DNA of 64,000 bases, from assembly GCF_000382185.1 (NCBI RefSeq), contig NZ_KB907784.1:2868633-2932632 (forward strand), given 5' to 3'. Position numbers and translations under genes: made by a program. The stretch comes from Bordetella sp. FB-8 (GTDB lineage Bacteria > Pseudomonadota > Gammaproteobacteria > Burkholderiales > Burkholderiaceae_B). Shown piece by piece: positions 19,949 to 29,504 of the stretch (positions are counted from its first letter, which is position 1; each line of letters begins with the position of its first letter). The notes below the pieces were generated by a model. It ran no database searches, was not told where the DNA came from, and was given only the letters and a program-made list of their open reading frames with translations.

Positions 19949-20857
19949 ATGCTGACTTCGCAAAACCTGCAGGGCATTTTTCCTGCCATCCCGACGCCGG
20001 TTCATTCCGACGACACCATCAACGTCGAGGCGACGCGCGCCCTGATGCGCTATCTGCTCAAACAGGGCATAGACGGCATCCTGCCGCTCGGAGGCACGGG
20101 CGAATACGGCGCGTTGTCGGGCGCCGAGCGCAGCAAGATGATCGCGGTCACGGCCGAAGAGGCGGACGGACGCATTCCCGTCCTGGCCGGCGTGCTCGAT
20201 CCGGGCTATCACGACGCCATCCAGGCGGGCAGGGACTTCGCCGACGCGGGCGCGGACGGCCTGCTGGTGCTCACGCCGTACTATACGAACCCGACCCAGA
20301 AGGGCATCCGCGACTATTTCATGCGCTATGCGGACGAGTCGCCGCTGCCCGTCCTCATCTACGAGATTCCCTATCGCACCCGCATTGCGATCGACCCCGA
20401 AGTGCTGCATGAGCTGTCGCGCCACGAGCGCATCATCGGCATGAAGGCTTGCAATACCGATATGTGGCATTTCCTGCGCACGATCGCCGGCGTCGACGCG
20501 GCATCGTTCACGGTGTTGAGCGGCGAAGACACCCTGTTCCCGCTGCACGTCGCCGCGGGCGCCCGCGGCGGCATCGTCGTGACGGCGACCTTGCTGCCCA
20601 CCGCGTGGCGCAAGATTCATCAATTGGCCTCCAAGGGAAAAACCGCCCAAGCGCTCGAACTCCACCGGCAGCTGATCCCGCTGATGACCATGGCCTTCGC
20701 CGAAACGAACCCGGGGCCGATGAAGTCGGTGATGGATCTGATCGGCGTCGACGCGCCGGATATGCTCGCGCCGCTGGTGCGGCCCGATCCCGATCTGGCG
20801 CGGCGGCTGCGCGACGAGTTGAAAAAGCAGCTCGCTGTATTCGAGCAGCGGGCCTGA
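19949..20857 (+). CDS. DapA-family (dihydrodipicolinate synthase-like) aldolase/dehydratase
   Basis: A 302-residue class I aldolase-fold protein. Schiff-base Lys166 lies in GMKACNTD and the proton-relay Tyr138 in LIYEIPYRT; the GGTGEYGAL motif near residue 46 binds the oxoacid carboxylate. The family includes 4-hydroxy-tetrahydrodipicolinate synthase and many catabolic enzymes such as oxoglucarate dehydratases and hydroxy-oxoacid aldolases. Its place after an importer and next to an IclR regulator favours a catabolic role on a 2-oxoacid rather than lysine synthesis. It follows the permease by 24 bases. Confidence 0.85.
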   Translation: MLTSQNLQGIFPAIPTPVHSDDTINVEATRALMRYLLKQGIDGILPLGGTGEYGALSGAERSKMIAVTAEEADGRIPVLAGVLDPGYHDAIQAGRDFADAGADGLLVLTPYYTNPTQKGIRDYFMRYADESPLPVLIYEIPYRTRIAIDPEVLHELSRHERIIGMKACNTDMWHFLRTIAGVDAASFTVLSGEDTLFPLHVAAGARGGIVVTATLLPTAWRKIHQLASKGKTAQALELHRQLIPLMTMAFAETNPGPMKSVMDLIGVDAPDMLAPLVRPDPDLARRLRDELKKQLAVFEQRA

Positions 20858-20890
20858 TCGCGGGCCGCCCGATCGCGGGCCGCCCGGCCG

Positions 20891-21727
20891 TCAGTAGCGT
20901 AGCGAAGAGAACCGCGATTTCGAAATGGAAGTCGCGACGACCTGGACGTGCTTGGCCAGTTCCGCCTCGACGCGGTCCATCGTCCAGCGGGTGGTCGGGA
21001 CGGAGATGTTGATCGCGGCGACCGCCAGGCCGTTGTGATCGGTGATCGGCGCCGCGATCGAGATGTCTCCCAGCACGGTCTCGTTCTCGACGGCCGCGTA
21101 ACCCCGGCGCGCGGTGACGCGGATGCGCTCCATCAGCTTCTGCGGATTGATCTCCGTGAAATGGGTCATGGGCTCGAGCCGGGTTCGCGCCAGCACCTCC
21201 TGGACTTGCTGCTCAGGCAGGCGCGACAGCATCGCGGTGCCGGATGCCGTGAACATCGCGGGCAGGCGCGCGCCGACGACGATGTCGATATTGACCAGAT
21301 GGCGGCCCGGGAAGCGGGCGACGAACACGATCTCGTGGCCGTCCATTTCCTGGATGTTCGTGGTTTCGCCCAGCTCGCGGCTCAGATCGAGCAGGTACGG
21401 AGAGGCTTTGTCGATCAGCTCGTTGGCGCGGATGTAGTTGTAGGAAAACTGCAGGACTTTGGACGTGAGGGCGTAGTTGCGCGTCTCGGGAACGCGCTGC
21501 AGATATCCCAGCACTTCGAGGGTGTAGACGGCGCGTTGCGTGGCGCTGCGGTCCAGGCCGGCCGCGCGCGCGATGTCGATCATCGTCATGTGCCGGCTTT
21601 GGCCGTCGAACGCGTGCAGGACGCGGAAGGTTTTTTCGGTGGAGCCGATGAAGAGAGAGGACTGCTCGGACTTGGGCGTGCGGGGCGATTCGGCGCTGGC
21701 TTTGGGCATGGCGGGATTGGACGTCAT
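20891..21727 (-). CDS. IclR-family transcriptional regulator
   Basis: A 278-residue regulator. After a poorly conserved N-terminus it has a winged helix-turn-helix (about residues 28-90; TEKTFRVLHAFDGQ, MTMIDIARAAGLDRSATQRAVYTLEVLGYL) and an IclR effector domain (LRYSYNYI-like segment, SGTAMLSRLP, GYAAVENETVLGDISIAAPI). It is convergent with the DapA-like gene and divergent from the FMN dehydrogenase gene, so it probably controls both the importer block and that enzyme through the shared TAATCGTA-type boxes. IclR effectors are usually small organic acids. Confidence 0.9.
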   Translation of the reverse strand: MTSNPAMPKASAESPRTPKSEQSSLFIGSTEKTFRVLHAFDGQSRHMTMIDIARAAGLDRSATQRAVYTLEVLGYLQRVPETRNYALTSKVLQFSYNYIRANELIDKASPYLLDLSRELGETTNIQEMDGHEIVFVARFPGRHLVNIDIVVGARLPAMFTASGTAMLSRLPEQQVQEVLARTRLEPMTHFTEINPQKLMERIRVTARRGYAAVENETVLGDISIAAPITDHNGLAVAAINISVPTTRWTMDRVEAELAKHVQVVATSISKSRFSSLRY

Positions 21728-21791
21728 CAGATGCTGATCGAATTAATCGTAATGTAATTTATCTAATCGCCGATAGGCGAGGGAAACCGAC
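21728..21791. promoter_or_regulatory. Divergent control region of the IclR gene and FMN dehydrogenase gene
   Basis: A 64-base AT-rich spacer between two divergent starts. It contains TAATCGTA (21744-21751), also found in front of the FAD dehydrogenase gene, plus a second TAATCG at 21764-21769. It is too short for two separate control regions, so the regulator probably acts on both directions from here. Confidence 0.5.
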
Positions 21792-22949
21792 ATGGCTCAG
21801 TTGCTGAACGCGCGGGACTATCGCGCGGCCGCGCGCAGGTACCTGCCTCGCGCCCTGTTCGAATACATCGACCGCGGCACGGAAGACGAGCTTGGGCTGG
21901 ACAAGCTGCGGCGCAGCCTCGAGGCCATCGATCTGGTGCCGCGGATACTGACCGGCCATGCCGAGCGCGATTTGAAGACGACGGTGCTCGGGCAGGAAAT
22001 CGGCATGCCGCTCGTTGTCGCACCCACCGCCCTGGCCGGTCTGGTGTCGCACGACGGCGAAATCAAGCTGGCCAGGGCGGCTGCCCGCCTGGGCATTCCC
22101 GTCTGCATTTCCACGCAGTCCGTCACGACCATCGAAGCCGTGCGCGCCGGCGCGCCGGATGCCCAGCTGTGGTTCCAGCTTTATGTATGGAAGGACCACA
22201 AGCTGACGCATGCCCTGTTGCAGCGTGTGAAGCAAGCCGGCGCCACCACCCTCGTGGTGACGGCCGATACGCCGCTCGGGCCCAAGCGCGAATACAACGA
22301 CCGCAATGGCTTTTCGATTCCGCTGCGCTACTCGGCGCGGGCCTGCCTGGACGTGGCGATGCATCCGCGCTGGCTGTTCGGCGTGCTGCTGCGTTATGTG
22401 CTTGCCGCGGGCATGCCCACTTACGGCCACTATCCCGAAGCGTTCCGCACGGCCGTGACGCGTCCCGCCGTGGCCGAAGCGGTCCGTCTGGAAAACCGGC
22501 TCGATTGGGAAGACATACGCCGGCTCAGGCAGTGGTGGCCAGGCAAGCTGGTCATCAAGGGCGTGCTCAGCGTGTCCGACGCCCTCAAATCCCACGAGGC
22601 TGGCGCCGACGGCATCGTCGTCTCCTCGCACGGCGCGCGCAATCTGGATGCCGCGCCGGCGCCGGCCGACGTCCTCGCGCCTATCGTTCAAGCCGTGGGG
22701 CAGGGCCTCGAAGTCCTGGCCGACAGCGGCGTCATGCGCGGCAGCGACGCCTTGAAATACATCGGTCTGGGCGCCAAGGCCGTCATGACGGGCCGCTTGT
22801 CCTTGTGGGGGTTGGCGGCCGGCGGCGAAGCCGGCGCCGTCGATTTGCTGGGCATGCTGAAGGACGAAATCGACCTGACCCTGGCCATGCTCGGCCTGCG
22901 CACGCCGGCAGAGGCCCGCCACGCCGTGAGTGCGAAGCGGCCAGTCTGA
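21792..22949 (+). CDS. FMN-dependent 2-hydroxyacid dehydrogenase (LldD/glycolate oxidase family)
   Basis: A 385-residue alpha/beta-barrel flavoenzyme. It starts like LldD (LNARDYRAAARRYLPRALFEYIDRG) and retains the FMN/substrate pieces: PTALAGLVSHDGEI, WFQLYVWKD, VVTADTPLGPKREYNDRN, the lysine in LVIKGVLS, the catalytic His280 in SSHGARNLD, and LADSGVMRGSDALKYIGLGA. Such enzymes oxidise L-lactate, L-mandelate or glycolate to the 2-oxoacid. Together with the FAD enzyme at 14.4 kb it could oxidise both stereoisomers of one hydroxyacid. The end is convergent with valS. Confidence 0.88.
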   Translation: MAQLLNARDYRAAARRYLPRALFEYIDRGTEDELGLDKLRRSLEAIDLVPRILTGHAERDLKTTVLGQEIGMPLVVAPTALAGLVSHDGEIKLARAAARLGIPVCISTQSVTTIEAVRAGAPDAQLWFQLYVWKDHKLTHALLQRVKQAGATTLVVTADTPLGPKREYNDRNGFSIPLRYSARACLDVAMHPRWLFGVLLRYVLAAGMPTYGHYPEAFRTAVTRPAVAEAVRLENRLDWEDIRRLRQWWPGKLVIKGVLSVSDALKSHEAGADGIVVSSHGARNLDAAPAPADVLAPIVQAVGQGLEVLADSGVMRGSDALKYIGLGAKAVMTGRLSLWGLAAGGEAGAVDLLGMLKDEIDLTLAMLGLRTPAEARHAVSAKRPV

Positions 22950-22985
22950 CGACCGCCCCGCCTGCCTCAAAAAGAGCTCAAGCGA

Positions 22986-25880
22986 TCAAGCCAGCTTCGC
23001 GCGCTGAGTCCGCACCTTCTCCAGCGTCTCGCCGAATGCCGCCATGCGTTGCTTTTCCTGCTCGACCACCGCGGCCGGCGCGCGCTCGACAAAGCTGGCG
23101 TTGCCCAGCTTGCCCTGGGCTTTGGCGATTTCGCCTTCGAGGCGGGCGATTTCCTTGTCCAGGCGCGCGCGCTCGGCCGCCACGTCGATCTCGACGTGCA
23201 GCATCAGCCGCGCCTTGCCCACCACCTGCACCGGGGCGCCGGCATCGGGCAGTGTCGCCACAATATCGACCTGGCTCAGCTTGGCCAACGCGGCCAGGTA
23301 GGGCGCATTGCGCTTGAGCAGCGGCGCGTCGCCTTCGGCGAACAAGGGCACCTTCTGCGCCGGCGACAGGCTCATCTCGCCGCGCAGCGCGCGCACGGCC
23401 TCGATCTGCGCCTTCAGTTCGGCCACGGCGGCTTCCGCCTCGGTATCGATGGCCTGCGGATTGGCCACGGGGTAGGGCTGCACGCTCACGCTGCCCGCCT
23501 CGCTCGCCTTGCGCTTGCCCGCCGCCACCGACACCTTCTGCCACAGTTCTTCGGTGATGAAGGGAATGATGGGGTGCGCCAGGCGCAACACCACTTCCAG
23601 CACGCGGATCAGCGTGCGGCGCGTGCCCAGCTGCTGCGCCGGGGTGCCCGACTGGATCTGCACCTTGGCCAGTTCCAGATACCAGTCGCAGTACTCGTCC
23701 CACACGAAGCGGTAGAGCGCGTTGGCCACGTTGTCGAAGCGGTAATCGGCAAAGCCCTTGGCGACTTCGGCTTCCAGGCGCTGCAGCAGGCTCACGATCC
23801 ACTTGTCGGCGAAAGACAGCTCGGAAGTCTGGCTTGCGTCTTGCAGATCATGACCTTCGGTGTTCATCAGCACGAAGCGCGTGGCGTTCCACAGCTTGTT
23901 GCAGAAGTTGCGGTAGCCCTCGCAACGCTTCAAGTCGAAATTGATATTGCGGCCCAGCGTGGCATAGGCCGCCATGGTGAAGCGCAGCGCGTCGGTGCCG
24001 AAGGCCGGTATGCCGTCGGGGTACTGGCGGCGCGTGGCCTTTTCGATCGCGCCGGCCTGCTTGGGGTTCATCAGTCCGAAGGTGCGCTTTTGCACCAGCG
24101 AGTCCAGGTCGATGCCGTCGATCAGGTCCACCGGATCCAGCGTGTTGCCCTTGGACTTGCTCATCTTCTGGCCGTCGGCATCGCGGATCAGGCCGTGCAC
24201 GTAGACGTGCTTGAACGGAATCTGGCCGGTCATGTGCAGGGTCATCATCACCATGCGCGCGACCCAGAAGAAAATGATGTCAAAACCGGTGACCAGCACG
24301 CTGGAGGGAAGGTACTTCTGGTAATCGGGCGTGTTCTCGGGCCAGCCCAGGGTGGTGAAGGGCACCATCGCCGACGAGAACCACGTGTCGAGCACGTCCT
24401 CATCCCGCTTGAGCGGACCCGTCACGCCGGCGGCGCGGGCCTGCTCGATGGCCTGCTCCTCGTTTATGGCCACGAATATGCGGCCGTCCTCCGAATACCA
24501 GGCCGGGATCTGGTGGCCCCACCACAATTGGCGCGAGATGCACCAGTCCTGGATGTTTTCCAGCCACTGGTTGTAAATGTTCGTCCAGTTCTCGGGGTAG
24601 AAGGCGATGCGGCCGCCGGCCACGGCGTCCAGCGCCACCTGGGTGATGCTCTTGCCCGGGTTAAGGGTGCCTTCGGGCGCCGGCTTGCTCATGGCGACGA
24701 ACCATTGGTCAGTCAGCATGGGCTCGATCACGACGCCGGTGCGGTCGCCCTTGGGCTGCATCATCTTGTGCGGCACGGTCCTGACCAGAAAGCCTTCCTG
24801 TTCCAGCGCCGTCACCACGGCCTTGCGGGCCTCATCGCGGTCCAGGCCCTGGAAGCGTCTGGGGCCGTTTTCGTTGATATGCGCATCGAGCGTGAAGATG
24901 GTGATCAGGGGCAGACCGTGGCGCTGCGAGCAGGCGTAGTCGTTGAAGTCGTGCGCGCCAGTGATCTTCAGGCAGCCGGTGCCGAAGTTCATGTCGACGA
25001 AGTCGTCGGCGATGAGGGGAATATTGCGGTCGCACAGCGGCAGCTCGACCCGCTTGCCCACCAGATGCTTGTAGCGCTCGTCGTCGGGATGCACGCACAG
25101 GGCGCCGTCGGCCAGCATGGTCTCGGGGCGCGTGGTGGCGATGGTCATGCCGCGCAGGGTGACGGTGTTGCCTTCTTTATCGACGATGGTCTGCGGCCCG
25201 TCGACGAAGGGGTATTCGATGTGCCAGAGGAAGCCGTCGACTTCCTCGGACACCACTTCCAGGTCGCTCACGGCGGTCAGCAGCTTGGGGTCCCAATTGA
25301 CCAGTCGCTTGCCGCGGTAGATCAGGCCTTGCTGGTAGAGATTGACGAAGGTCTCGACCACGCCGCGCGACATGCGCTCGTCCATGGTGAAATATTCGCG
25401 CGGCCAGTCGGCCGAGGCGCCCAGGCGCCGCACCTGGCCGGTAATAGTGCTGCCGGACTGCTCCTTCCACTGCCAGATTTTTTCCACGAACTTCTCGCGG
25501 CCCAGGTCGTGGCGGGAGATTTTCTGGGCGTCGAGCTGGCGCTCGACCACGATCTGCGTGGCAATGCCGGCATGGTCGGTGCCCGGAACGAACACCGTGT
25601 CGTCGCCCGACATGCGGTGGTAGCGCACCAGGCCGTCCATGATGGTCTGGTTGAACGCGTGGCCCATGTGCAGGGTGCCGGTGACGTTGGGTGGAGGAAA
25701 CTGAATGCAATAGGAATTGTCCCCAGCACCGGTTTCCACGTGGCGGCCTGCCTGGAAATAGCCGCGCTTTTCCCACAGGTCGTACCAGCGGGATTCGATC
25801 TGTGCGGGCTCGAAGCTCTTGGCCAGCTCAGGGCTTTCAGGGGCGTAGTCAGTGTGGTTGGACTCGGCAGCTTGGGTCAT
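22986..25880 (-). CDS. valS: Valyl-tRNA synthetase
   Basis: A 964-residue class I aminoacyl-tRNA synthetase. HIGH-type motif in [17 protein letters not shown] near residue 65 and KMSKSKGN near residue 570 define the catalytic site. The CP1 editing domain lies between ([19 protein letters not shown]). The C-terminal coiled-coil arm typical of ValS covers about the last 70 residues ([22 protein letters not shown]). Length and domain order are normal. A large open frame on the opposite strand here is a base-composition shadow. Confidence 0.98.
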   Translation of the reverse strand: MTQAAESNHTDYAPESPELAKSFEPAQIESRWYDLWEKRGYFQAGRHVETGAGDNSYCIQFPPPNVTGTLHMGHAFNQTIMDGLVRYHRMSGDDTVFVPGTDHAGIATQIVVERQLDAQKISRHDLGREKFVEKIWQWKEQSGSTITGQVRRLGASADWPREYFTMDERMSRGVVETFVNLYQQGLIYRGKRLVNWDPKLLTAVSDLEVVSEEVDGFLWHIEYPFVDGPQTIVDKEGNTVTLRGMTIATTRPETMLADGALCVHPDDERYKHLVGKRVELPLCDRNIPLIADDFVDMNFGTGCLKITGAHDFNDYACSQRHGLPLITIFTLDAHINENGPRRFQGLDRDEARKAVVTALEQEGFLVRTVPHKMMQPKGDRTGVVIEPMLTDQWFVAMSKPAPEGTLNPGKSITQVALDAVAGGRIAFYPENWTNIYNQWLENIQDWCISRQLWWGHQIPAWYSEDGRIFVAINEEQAIEQARAAGVTGPLKRDEDVLDTWFSSAMVPFTTLGWPENTPDYQKYLPSSVLVTGFDIIFFWVARMVMMTLHMTGQIPFKHVYVHGLIRDADGQKMSKSKGNTLDPVDLIDGIDLDSLVQKRTFGLMNPKQAGAIEKATRRQYPDGIPAFGTDALRFTMAAYATLGRNINFDLKRCEGYRNFCNKLWNATRFVLMNTEGHDLQDASQTSELSFADKWIVSLLQRLEAEVAKGFADYRFDNVANALYRFVWDEYCDWYLELAKVQIQSGTPAQQLGTRRTLIRVLEVVLRLAHPIIPFITEELWQKVSVAAGKRKASEAGSVSVQPYPVANPQAIDTEAEAAVAELKAQIEAVRALRGEMSLSPAQKVPLFAEGDAPLLKRNAPYLAALAKLSQVDIVATLPDAGAPVQVVGKARLMLHVEIDVAAERARLDKEIARLEGEIAKAQGKLGNASFVERAPAAVVEQEKQRMAAFGETLEKVRTQRAKLA

Positions 25881-25947
25881 TGCGATAGGTTTCCGGCAAA
25901 ACAGGGCCCGAATATGCGCTCGGGCAAACCGGTGATTTTAAGATGTA

Positions 25948-25990
25948 TTGGATTCTTTCCAGCATGTTAGAATGCTGGGTTACTGTAACC
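25948..25990 (+). promoter_or_regulatory. Candidate ndk promoter with two adjacent palindromes
   Basis: An extended -10 element TGTTAGAAT (25965-25973) sits inside a perfect inverted repeat CCAGCAT-N6-ATGCTGG (25959-25978). A second perfect one, GGTTAC-T-GTAACC (25978-25990), abuts it at the expected transcription start. A TTGGAT is present only 14 bases upstream of the -10. The layout fits an operator overlapping the promoter of ndk. Confidence 0.45.
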
Positions 25991-26022
25991 GCTTAGAAGT
26001 GCCTGTTTTTATTGGAGTTTCC

Positions 26023-26448
26023 ATGGCCATCCAACGTACCCTCTCGATCATCAAGCCCGACGCCGTCGCCAAGAACGTCATCGGCCAGATCGTCGCGCGC
26101 TTCGAAAGCGCCGACCTCAAGGTCATCGCTGCCCAAATGCGTCAGCTCTCGCGCGGCGACGCCGAGCGCTTTTATGCCGTGCATAGCGCCCGCCCGTTCT
26201 TCAAGGACCTGGTCGACTTCATGGTCTCGGGTCCGGTGTTCGTGCAAGTGCTCGAAGGCGAGAGCGCCATTCAGAAGAACCGCGACCTGATGGGCGCCAC
26301 CGATCCCAAGAAGGCCGAGAAGGGCACCATCCGCGCCGACTTTGCCGACAGCATCGACGCCAACGCCGTTCACGGTTCGGACGCGCCTGAAACCGCCGCT
26401 GTCGAAATCGCCTTTTTCTTCCCCGAAATCAACATCTGCAGCCGTTGA
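26023..26448 (+). CDS. ndk: Nucleoside diphosphate kinase
   Basis: A 141-residue enzyme that transfers the terminal phosphate between nucleoside triphosphates and diphosphates through a phospho-histidine. The family start [18 protein letters not shown] decides the ATG at 26023, preceded by GGAGTTTCC. The active-site motif is [12 protein letters not shown] near the C-terminus, with the phosphorylated His. Length is normal. First gene of a long same-strand run to purA; rlmN begins 62 bases later. Confidence 0.98.
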   Translation: MAIQRTLSIIKPDAVAKNVIGQIVARFESADLKVIAAQMRQLSRGDAERFYAVHSARPFFKDLVDFMVSGPVFVQVLEGESAIQKNRDLMGATDPKKAEKGTIRADFADSIDANAVHGSDAPETAAVEIAFFFPEINICSR

Positions 26449-26510
26449 TTTTCCAGGGTATGGATGCGCCGCCCGCCGGCGCGGCCACGCACCATGGAAA
26501 CGAATGCGCC

Positions 26511-27662
26511 ATGGAAAACGAACGCATCAATCTGCTGGGCCTGGATGCCGCTGCCTTGTCCGATCTGATCGGGCAATGGGGCGGCAAGCCGTTTCGTGCC
26601 CGGCAGCTGCAGCGCTGGGTGCACCAGCGCGGCGTCGATGCGTTCGACAACATGACCGACCTGGCACGAGATTTCCGTGTCCAGTTGTCCGAGCGATGCA
26701 GCGTCCAGGCGCTGCCGGTCGGCACCGAGCAGCGATCGTCGGACGGCACGCGCAAGTGGCTGTTCGACGTGGGGCAGGGCAATGCCATCGAGACGGTCTT
26801 CATTCCCGAGGACGATCGCGGCACGCTGTGCGTGTCCAGCCAGGCAGGCTGCGCGGTCAACTGCCGTTTCTGTTCCACCGGGCACCAGGGTTTTAACCGC
26901 AACCTGAGCACGGCCGAGATCGTCGGTCAGCTTTGGTGGGCGCGCCGCGTGCTCGAAGCCGACGCAGGCTCGGCGCGCCTGCCCGCCGCCACCGGCAAGG
27001 CCGCTGTCGAGGACCCGCGCGTCATCAGCAACGTGGTCATGATGGGCATGGGCGAGCCCCTGCTCAACTACGACCAGTTGTTGCCGGCGCTGCGCCTCAT
27101 GCTCGACGACAACGCCTACGGCCTGTCGCGCCGGCGCGTCACGGTGTCCACCTCGGGCGTGGTGCCCATGATGGATCGTCTTTCTCAGGACTGCCCCGTA
27201 GCGCTGGCCGTGTCGCTGCACGCGCCTAACGATGGCCTGCGCGACGAGCTCGTCCCGCTCAATAAAAAGTACCCCCTGGACGTTCTACTCGCGGCCTGCA
27301 ACCGTTATCTCGAGTTCGCTCCGCGCGATTTCATTACCTTCGAGTACTGCATGCTCGACGGCATCAACGATACCGACCAGCATGCCCGGGAGCTTATCCA
27401 GATTGCGCGGCAGGTGCGCTGCAAGCTCAATCTGATCCCGTTCAATCCCTTCCCGGAATCCGGCCTGAAGCGCTCGCCTCAAGTGCGCGTGCGGGTATTT
27501 GCCCAACGGCTGATGGATGCCGGCATCATCACTACGGTACGCAAGACGCGCGGCGATGATATCGCCGCCGCCTGCGGCCAGCTGGCCGGCGAGGTCCAGG
27601 ACCGGACCCGGGTGGCTGAACGCCGCGCGCGCACCATACCCATTACACAGGTGAGTGCATGA
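26511..27662 (+). CDS. rlmN: Dual-specificity 23S rRNA/tRNA adenine-C2 methyltransferase RlmN
   Basis: A radical S-adenosylmethionine enzyme of 383 residues from the ATG at 26511, chosen by family N-terminus ([11 protein letters not shown]); an ATG at 26460 is an alternative. The iron-sulfur cluster motif is CAVNCRFCS, and the S-adenosylmethionine motif is [12 protein letters not shown] conserved C-terminal Cys-containing segment ([12 protein letters not shown]) provides the methyl-carrying cysteine. It methylates A2503 of 23S rRNA and A37 of some tRNAs. A short variable insertion lies near residue 155. The stop overlaps the next start as ATGA. Confidence 0.96.
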   Translation: MENERINLLGLDAAALSDLIGQWGGKPFRARQLQRWVHQRGVDAFDNMTDLARDFRVQLSERCSVQALPVGTEQRSSDGTRKWLFDVGQGNAIETVFIPEDDRGTLCVSSQAGCAVNCRFCSTGHQGFNRNLSTAEIVGQLWWARRVLEADAGSARLPAATGKAAVEDPRVISNVVMMGMGEPLLNYDQLLPALRLMLDDNAYGLSRRRVTVSTSGVVPMMDRLSQDCPVALAVSLHAPNDGLRDELVPLNKKYPLDVLLAACNRYLEFAPRDFITFEYCMLDGINDTDQHARELIQIARQVRCKLNLIPFNPFPESGLKRSPQVRVRVFAQRLMDAGIITTVRKTRGDDIAAACGQLAGEVQDRTRVAERRARTIPITQVSA

Positions 27663-28141
27663 ATCAGCAGGATCCCACGACCGTCGAAGCGGCGCCGCAG
27701 GCCATGGACGTTGGCCGCTCCTTGCGCGATGCGCGTACTGCGCGCGGCATTTCGCTCGAAGACGTTTCGGCCCGCCTGAAGTATTCGGTCCGGCAGCTCC
27801 AGGCGCTCGAGGAAGAACGCTGGGAGCAACTGCCCACCGGGGTGTCCTTGCGCGGCATGATCCGCAACTACGCCAAGCTGATCGGCACCGATGTCGATTC
27901 CATCATCGCCGCCCTGGCTGGACACGCGGCCGTTGCGGACCGGCACACCGGGCGCGAGCTGGGCGCCAGCGCGGCCGTGGGCGGCGAAAACTCGCCCAGC
28001 GCGCCGTCGACCATGCCCTGGGGCTGGCTGCTGACCATCCTGGCGGTCGTCATCGCCGTGGCGGCCTATGCTTTTTGGCGCGGCTGGCTGCCCAGGGAAC
28101 TGCTGACCCTGAGCGGCATCAAGCACTATTTCCATCGCTAG
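27659..28141 (+). CDS. RodZ-like membrane protein with N-terminal helix-turn-helix, short form
   Basis: A 160-residue protein. Residues 17-85 form the RodZ-type helix-turn-helix ([33 protein letters not shown], then [14 protein letters not shown]). A linker leads to one membrane segment (about residues 121-141). Only about 19 residues remain outside, so the large periplasmic domain of E. coli RodZ is absent. RodZ links MreB to the cell-elongation machinery. The location between rlmN and ispG is the usual one for rodZ in proteobacteria, which supports orthology despite the truncation. Confidence 0.75.
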   Translation: MNQQDPTTVEAAPQAMDVGRSLRDARTARGISLEDVSARLKYSVRQLQALEEERWEQLPTGVSLRGMIRNYAKLIGTDVDSIIAALAGHAAVADRHTGRELGASAAVGGENSPSAPSTMPWGWLLTILAVVIAVAAYAFWRGWLPRELLTLSGIKHYFHR

Positions 28142-28154
28142 GCCAGCGCCGACT

Positions 28155-29444
28155 ATGCAAGACGCCTCTTCCCTCGCTTGTCAGGACATACCGCCCCCCG
28201 TCGGGGCGGCTGCGCGGCGCGTCACGCGCGCTGTCAATATCCGCTGGGGCGATCGCGTGGTCCCGGTAGGAGGGGGGGCACCGGTGGTGGTGCAGTCCAT
28301 GACCAATACCGATACGGCCGACGCCATCGCCACGGCGGTCCAGGTCAAAGAACTTGCCCTGGCCGGATCCGAAGTGGTGCGTATCACCGTCAATACGCCC
28401 GAAGCGGCGCGCGAGGTGCCCGCCATCCGCGAGCAGCTCGACCGCATGGGCATGTCCGTACCGCTGGTGGGCGACTTTCACTACAACGGCCACAAGCTGC
28501 TCACGCAATTTCCCGAGTGCGCGCAGGCGCTGTCCAAATATCGCATCAACCCCGGCAATATGGGCGGGGGCAAGCGCCGCGACGACAATTTCTCGCAGAT
28601 GATCGAGGTCGCCTGCCGCTATGACAAGCCGGTGCGCATCGGCGTGAACTGGGGCAGCCTAGACCACGAGCTGATGGCCCGCATGATGGACGAAAACGGC
28701 CGCCGCGCCCAGCCCTGGGAAGCACAGGCCGTGATGCGCGAGGCCTTGGTGGTGTCGGCGATCAGCAATGCCCGCCGCGCGCAAGAACTCGGCCTGCGCG
28801 GCGATGCCATCATCCTCTCGTGCAAGGTCAGCCACGTGCAGGACCTCATTGCCGTCTACCGCGACCTGTCCTCGCGCTGCGACTATCCGCTGCACTTGGG
28901 CCTGACTGAGGCCGGTATGGGCAGCAAGGGCATCGTGGCTTCCACCGCCGCGCTGGCCGTGCTGCTGCAGGAGGGTATCGGCGATACCATTCGAATCTCG
29001 CTTACGCCCGAGCCGGGCGGCGATCGCAGCCGCGAGGTTGTGGTGGCGCAGGAAATCCTCCAGACCATGGGCTTGCGCGCGTTCACACCGATGGTGGTGG
29101 CCTGCCCCGGTTGCGGTCGTACCAGCAGCACCTTCTTCCAGGAGCTGGCCGACAGCATTCAGAGCTATTTGCGCCGCCAGATGCAGGTGTGGCGCCTGCT
29201 ATACCCGGGCGTCGAGAGCATGAATGTGGCCGTCATGGGCTGCGTGGTCAACGGCCCCGGCGAGAGCCGTCATGCCGATATCGGCATCAGCCTGCCCGGT
29301 ACGGGCGAAGTGCCGGCCGCGCCCGTGTTCATCGACGGCGAGCGCACGGTCACGCTCAAGGGCGACCATATCGCCGAAGAATTCCAGGCCATTGTCGAAG
29401 ATTACGTGGCGCGCCGCTATGGCGGCGTACAGGCCCATCATTAA
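28155..29444 (+). CDS. ispG: 4-hydroxy-3-methylbut-2-en-1-yl diphosphate synthase (flavodoxin)
   Basis: A 429-residue iron-sulfur enzyme of the methylerythritol phosphate pathway to isoprenoids. The barrel domain has [22 protein letters not shown] and INPGNMGGG. The C-terminal domain carries the cluster cysteines in ACPGCGR and [10 protein letters not shown]. About 25 variable residues precede the conserved core, slightly longer than in E. coli. The gene follows the RodZ-like gene by 13 bases. Confidence 0.97.
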   Translation: MQDASSLACQDIPPPVGAAARRVTRAVNIRWGDRVVPVGGGAPVVVQSMTNTDTADAIATAVQVKELALAGSEVVRITVNTPEAAREVPAIREQLDRMGMSVPLVGDFHYNGHKLLTQFPECAQALSKYRINPGNMGGGKRRDDNFSQMIEVACRYDKPVRIGVNWGSLDHELMARMMDENGRRAQPWEAQAVMREALVVSAISNARRAQELGLRGDAIILSCKVSHVQDLIAVYRDLSSRCDYPLHLGLTEAGMGSKGIVASTAALAVLLQEGIGDTIRISLTPEPGGDRSREVVVAQEILQTMGLRAFTPMVVACPGCGRTSSTFFQELADSIQSYLRRQMQVWRLLYPGVESMNVAVMGCVVNGPGESRHADIGISLPGTGEVPAAPVFIDGERTVTLKGDHIAEEFQAIVEDYVARRYGGVQAHH

Positions 29445-29504
29445 AAGAAACCAGGATCAGGCTCGGGCGGTGCGTCATGGCGCGCAGCCCGGGCCGCATG
29501 AGAA

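Noticed and set aside
23049..25970. 973-codon forward open frame opposite valS
   Set aside because: It mirrors valS exactly, is rich in His/Arg/Gly/Gln from complementary GC-rich codons and has no family features; valS is certain.
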